Origin: Roseburia_C sp900315735
GTDB lineage: Bacteria; Bacillota; Clostridia; Lachnospirales; Lachnospiraceae
DNA length: 64,000 nt
Direction: 5' to 3' (one strand)
NCBI GenBank assembly: GCA_052118425.1
Contig: JBQKHF010000012.1
In this document: in pieces, positions 61,475 through 64,000 of the stretch
How the letters are laid out: each line of letters opens with the position of its first letter
Position numbering within the stretch: position 1 is the first letter of the stretch
The notes under the pieces: generated by a model
Database searches by the model: none
Told to the model about the DNA's origin: nothing
Seen by the model: the letters and a program-made list of their open reading frames with translations, nothing else
Translations under genes and position numbers: made by a program

Positions 61475-61963
61475 CTATCTCCTGATTCTCTTCCATTCTT
61501 CTACTAACCGTTCCAGACTCCATGCAGCATTGGCAGGACTGGTAGACGGCAGCTTATATGCATTTATCTTATCCTTGCAGGGACAATATTTCAGAAATAA
61601 TTCATAGGCTTTTGCGCCATTCAGGAAAACAGCCCTGATGGGAGCCTCCGTCAGCAGCCGCTCAATATCATTTACCATAACATTCGTTATGCTGCTGTCC
61701 GAGGAACCTGCTATGTCGCAGGATGCAATAACATCCCAGATGGCAATACGATTTTCCAGAAGAAAATGCTTCTTTTCTTCTATGGTCTGCGGAACCTCAC
61801 AGCCACACACTGCCGCTGTTACTTTCCAGAACCGGTTTCTCGGATGACCGTAGTAAAAATGATTCTCTCTTGATTTGACCGAAGGAAATGTTCCTAAGAT
61901 TAAAACCTCCGAATGTTCATCGTATACCGGTGCAAAAGTATGCATAACATGTTCTGTCTCCAT
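61475..61963 (-). CDS. DNA-deoxyinosine glycosylase (UDG superfamily)
   Basis: 162 aa. VLILGTFPSVKSR at about 20-32 and LPSTSPANAAW near the end are the two UDG active-site motifs in the form seen in deoxyinosine glycosylases, with HPRNRFWKV between. Removes hypoxanthine or other deaminated bases from DNA. It ends 5 bases before the PRD regulator start, probably by chance of gene packing. Confidence 0.82.
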   Translation of the reverse strand: METEHVMHTFAPVYDEHSEVLILGTFPSVKSRENHFYYGHPRNRFWKVTAAVCGCEVPQTIEEKKHFLLENRIAIWDVIASCDIAGSSDSSITNVMVNDIERLLTEAPIRAVFLNGAKAYELFLKYCPCKDKINAYKLPSTSPANAAWSLERLVEEWKRIRR

Positions 61964-62000
61964 CTTGTTTTCTCCTTTATAAAATGCTACACTAAAAAAG

Positions 62001-62028
62001 TTGAATTACCTTTACTATAAAATATAAT
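62001..62028 (+). promoter_or_regulatory. Promoter of the alpha/beta hydrolase
   Basis: TTGAAT (62001-62006), 16-bp spacer, TATAAT (62023-62028). A divergent minus-strand candidate (TTGATT, 17 bp, TATAGT) overlaps it for the glycosylase gene. Confidence 0.65.
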
Positions 62029-62063
62029 GACAAAATAATCAATTTTAAAGGACGATAAACATT

Positions 62064-62723
62064 ATGTACATTCAATTAAATGGTCAGATTCTCTATTATG
62101 AAAAATATGGCGAAGGACAGCCTTTCCTGCTTGTGCATGGAAATGGTGAGACACACGAAATCTTTGATGTTCTGATTCCGGAGCTTGCCGAGCACTATAC
62201 GGTCTATGCCATTGATTCCAGAGGACACGGTCTTTCTGCCACCCCAAAAGAACTTCATTACATGGATATGGCAGACGACATGGCAGCTTTTATTGATGCC
62301 TTAGAATTAAAAGATCCTCTTTTTTATGGCTTCAGTGACGGCGGTATCGTAGGACTTCTCCTTGCTTCGAAATACCCGGATAAGCTCTCCAAGCTTATGA
62401 TCAGCGGAGCGAACCTGACACCAAAGGACATCAAAGGAAGAGACTACCGCCGCATCCGCAGGGAATGTAAAAAGAATCCGAATCTTTTTTCCTCAATGAT
62501 GCTCAACGAGCCCAATATCCAGCCGGAGGACTTACATAAAATCAAGATTCCGACTCTCGTCTTAGCCGGTGAAAAAGATTTGATTAAGAAAAAGGTTACA
62601 AAAAAGATTGCAGAAAATATTGAACATGCCACCCTCGTTATTGTTCCGGGAGAAGGTCATGGAAGTTATATTGAACACAGTGATAAATTATATCCGCTTC
62701 TGTACTCTTTTTTGAACAAATAA
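62064..62723 (+). CDS. Alpha/beta hydrolase
   Basis: 219 aa. Nucleophile elbow GFSDGG (Ser about 93), oxyanion HGNGETHE, catalytic His near the end in PGEGHGSYIEHS and Asp in LAGEKDLI. Small cytosolic esterase or lipase; substrate unknown. Followed 60 bp later by asnA, which has its own promoter. Confidence 0.88.
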   Translation: MYIQLNGQILYYEKYGEGQPFLLVHGNGETHEIFDVLIPELAEHYTVYAIDSRGHGLSATPKELHYMDMADDMAAFIDALELKDPLFYGFSDGGIVGLLLASKYPDKLSKLMISGANLTPKDIKGRDYRRIRRECKKNPNLFSSMMLNEPNIQPEDLHKIKIPTLVLAGEKDLIKKKVTKKIAENIEHATLVIVPGEGHGSYIEHSDKLYPLLYSFLNK

Positions 62724-62727
62724 TCCA

Positions 62728-62755
62728 TTGCAAACTCGGATTGCTGTGCTATAAT
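62728..62755 (+). promoter_or_regulatory. asnA promoter
   Basis: TTGCAA (62728-62733), 16-bp spacer, TATAAT (62750-62755), 31 bases before the ATG. Confidence 0.7.
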
Positions 62756-62786
62756 AATTGCAGACCAAAATGAAAAAGGAGCTATT

Positions 62787-63797
62787 ATGGAACATCTGAT
62801 TATACCAAAAAATTATCAGTCTCAACTTAACCTGCATGATACACAGATTGCGATTAAAACAGTGAAAGATTTCTTCCAGAATCTGCTTTCCCTGCGCTTA
62901 AACCTTTCCCGTGTTTCAGCACCACTTTTCGTTGACCCTGATTCCGGATTAAATGATAACTTAAATGGTGTGGAACGTCCGGTTACGTTCACCATCAAAG
63001 AACAGAACGAGCGTAAAGCAGAAGTTGTTCACTCTCTTGCAAAATGGAAACGTTATGCATTAAAGCATTATGATTTCAAAGAGGGCGAAGGTCTTTATAC
63101 CGATATGAATGCTATCCGCCGCGATGAAATTGCCGATAACATCCACTCTATCTTCGTAGACCAGTGGGACTGGGAAAAAGTCATTGCGAAGAAAGACCGC
63201 AACATGGAAACTTTAAAAGAAACGGTCCGTACCGTATACAAATGTCTTCGTAAAACAGAGAAATATATGGCTATCCAGTATGACTATATTGAAGAGATTC
63301 TTCCACATGATATCTTCTTCATTACTACCCAGGAATTAGAGGATATGTTCCCGGAGAACACTCCAAAGGAACGTGAATATTACATAACTAAGGCAAAGGG
63401 TGCTGTCTGCATCTTACAGATCGGTGATGTCTTAGAATCCGGCGAGCGTCATGACGGACGTGCCCCGGACTACGATGACTGGTCTTTAAATGCCGACATC
63501 TTAGTATACTATCCGGTACTTGATATTGCACTGGAATTATCTTCCATGGGAATCCGTGTAGACAAAGCTGCACTGCTCTCACAGCTTGATAAAGCAGGCT
63601 GCCCGGAACGTGCTAAGCTTCCTTTCCAGAAAGCAATCATCGATGGCAAACTTCCATATACCATCGGTGGAGGAATCGGACAGTCCCGTATCTGTATGTT
63701 CTTCCTTCGTAAGGCTCATATCGGAGAAGTCCAGTCTTCTCTCTGGCCAGATGATATGTGTAAGGCTGCAGCAGATGCAGGTATCCAGTTACTGTAA
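62787..63797 (+). CDS. asnA: Aspartate-ammonia ligase (asparagine synthetase A)
   Basis: 336 aa, normal length. Class II aminoacyl-tRNA-synthetase-like fold with LSRVSAPLFVDPDSGLNDNL, RRDEIADNIHSIFVDQWDWE and GGGIGQSRICMFFLRKAHIGE. Makes asparagine from aspartate and ammonia. SD AAAGGAG. Monocistronic with a strong terminator. No T-box leader seen. Confidence 0.96.
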   Translation: MEHLIIPKNYQSQLNLHDTQIAIKTVKDFFQNLLSLRLNLSRVSAPLFVDPDSGLNDNLNGVERPVTFTIKEQNERKAEVVHSLAKWKRYALKHYDFKEGEGLYTDMNAIRRDEIADNIHSIFVDQWDWEKVIAKKDRNMETLKETVRTVYKCLRKTEKYMAIQYDYIEEILPHDIFFITTQELEDMFPENTPKEREYYITKAKGAVCILQIGDVLESGERHDGRAPDYDDWSLNADILVYYPVLDIALELSSMGIRVDKAALLSQLDKAGCPERAKLPFQKAIIDGKLPYTIGGGIGQSRICMFFLRKAHIGEVQSSLWPDDMCKAAADAGIQLL

Positions 63798-63805
63798 ATA
63801 ATATT

Positions 63806-63849
63806 AAATCCCCGGTACCATATCTTTTCTGATAAGGTACCGGGGATTT
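63806..63849. terminator. Bidirectional terminator between asnA and dapB
   Basis: AAATCCCCGGTACC / GGTACCGGGGATTT perfect 14-bp stem with a 16-base loop. Confidence 0.9.
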
Positions 63850-63866
63850 CCATCTGTGCTTAAAAT

Positions 63867-64000
63867 TTATTCTGCACGGATTACATCATGCATATCATAC
63901 ATTCCGGCAGGTTTTCCCTTTAAGAATTTTGCAGCTTCTACGGCTCCTTTTCCAAAGATTGCCTTAGAATATGCAGTATGCTTAAATTCAATCACTTCAT
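63867..64000 (-). CDS. dapB: 4-hydroxy-tetrahydrodipicolinate reductase, C-terminal end (partial)
   Basis: The last 44 codons read EVIEFKHTAYSKAIFGKGA, then VEAAKFLKGKPAGMYDMHDV, then IRAE and TAA. FKHTA-S, F-GA--AA-FL and GKPAG-YDM-DV are the DapB C-terminal pattern. The gene continues beyond the right edge. It reduces the cyclic product of DapA in lysine/DAP synthesis and would supply the pathway ended by LysA at 47628. Confidence 0.9.
   Translation of the reverse strand, partial: EVIEFKHTAYSKAIFGKGAVEAAKFLKGKPAGMYDMHDVIRAE

Overview
The window reads as chromosomal DNA of an anaerobic, low-to-moderate GC Firmicute, most likely a gut Lachnospiraceae. Supporting signs are the gap-pgk-tpiA order, a SufCBDSU cluster led by an Rrf2 regulator, secG-rnr-smpB followed by tmRNA, AsnA, LuxS/MtnN, several PTS/GH1 beta-glucoside operons and strong AGGAGG ribosome-binding sites with sigma-A type promoters. 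Species cannot be fixed from the sequence alone.

Layout. 1-104 is the 5' end of a group IIC intron (minus strand) sitting directly behind a terminator. 154-3043 is an unusual minus-strand unit: a consensus promoter, a short leader ORF that runs through 13 copies of a 5-bp repeat, a terminator-like hairpin, a ketosynthase-III-like gene whose catalytic His is Ser, and a six-helix membrane chemoreceptor. 3.1-4.7 kb holds small accessory genes and tmRNA. 4.8-16.7 kb is housekeeping (smpB, rnr, secG, eno, purB, purF, purC, gpmI, a CapA-like lipoprotein). 16.8-22.3 kb is the Suf operon; 22.5-24.1 kb is an MqsR/MqsA-Panacea-like toxin-antitoxin pair with a palindromic operator; 24.2-27.5 kb is tpiA-pgk-gap. 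28.3-36.6 kb has hisJ, a HAD phosphatase and a LicT-controlled beta-glucoside operon carrying its own ptsI. 36.7-40.4 kb has mnmA-iscS and a flippase. 40.4-44.3 kb is an ABC/FtsX system with a very long coiled coil. 45-48.9 kb has an autoregulated Xre three-gene unit, a MATE pump, tRNA-Leu and lysA. 49-54.9 kb has a two-component system, AzlCD, a transglycosylase, a 94-bp tandem hairpin array and mtnN, then luxS. 55.9-61.5 kb is a second beta-glucoside operon with a PRD activator. The right end has a deoxyinosine glycosylase, an alpha/beta hydrolase, asnA and the 3' end of dapB.

Cross-cutting structure. Two dispersed non-coding repeat families occupy intergenic space. Family E (three copies, 27.7, 29.2 and 44.4 kb) is a 270-520 bp imperfect palindrome capped by a three-way junction in which stem base pairs covary between copies. 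Family A (seven copies) is a compact hairpin, GAGAAAC-loop-GTTTCTC, with optional cargo stems. These, together with the repeat-tract leader at 2.8-3.0 kb, are the least explained parts of the window.

How genes work together: gap/pgk/tpiA/gpmI/eno give lower glycolysis; two PTS systems with GH1 phospho-glucosidases feed it; purC/purF/purB make IMP/AMP; IscS and MnmA thiolate tRNA while Suf builds Fe-S clusters; MtnN and LuxS recycle S-adenosylhomocysteine and make the AI-2 precursor; LysA and DapB serve lysine/peptidoglycan synthesis.
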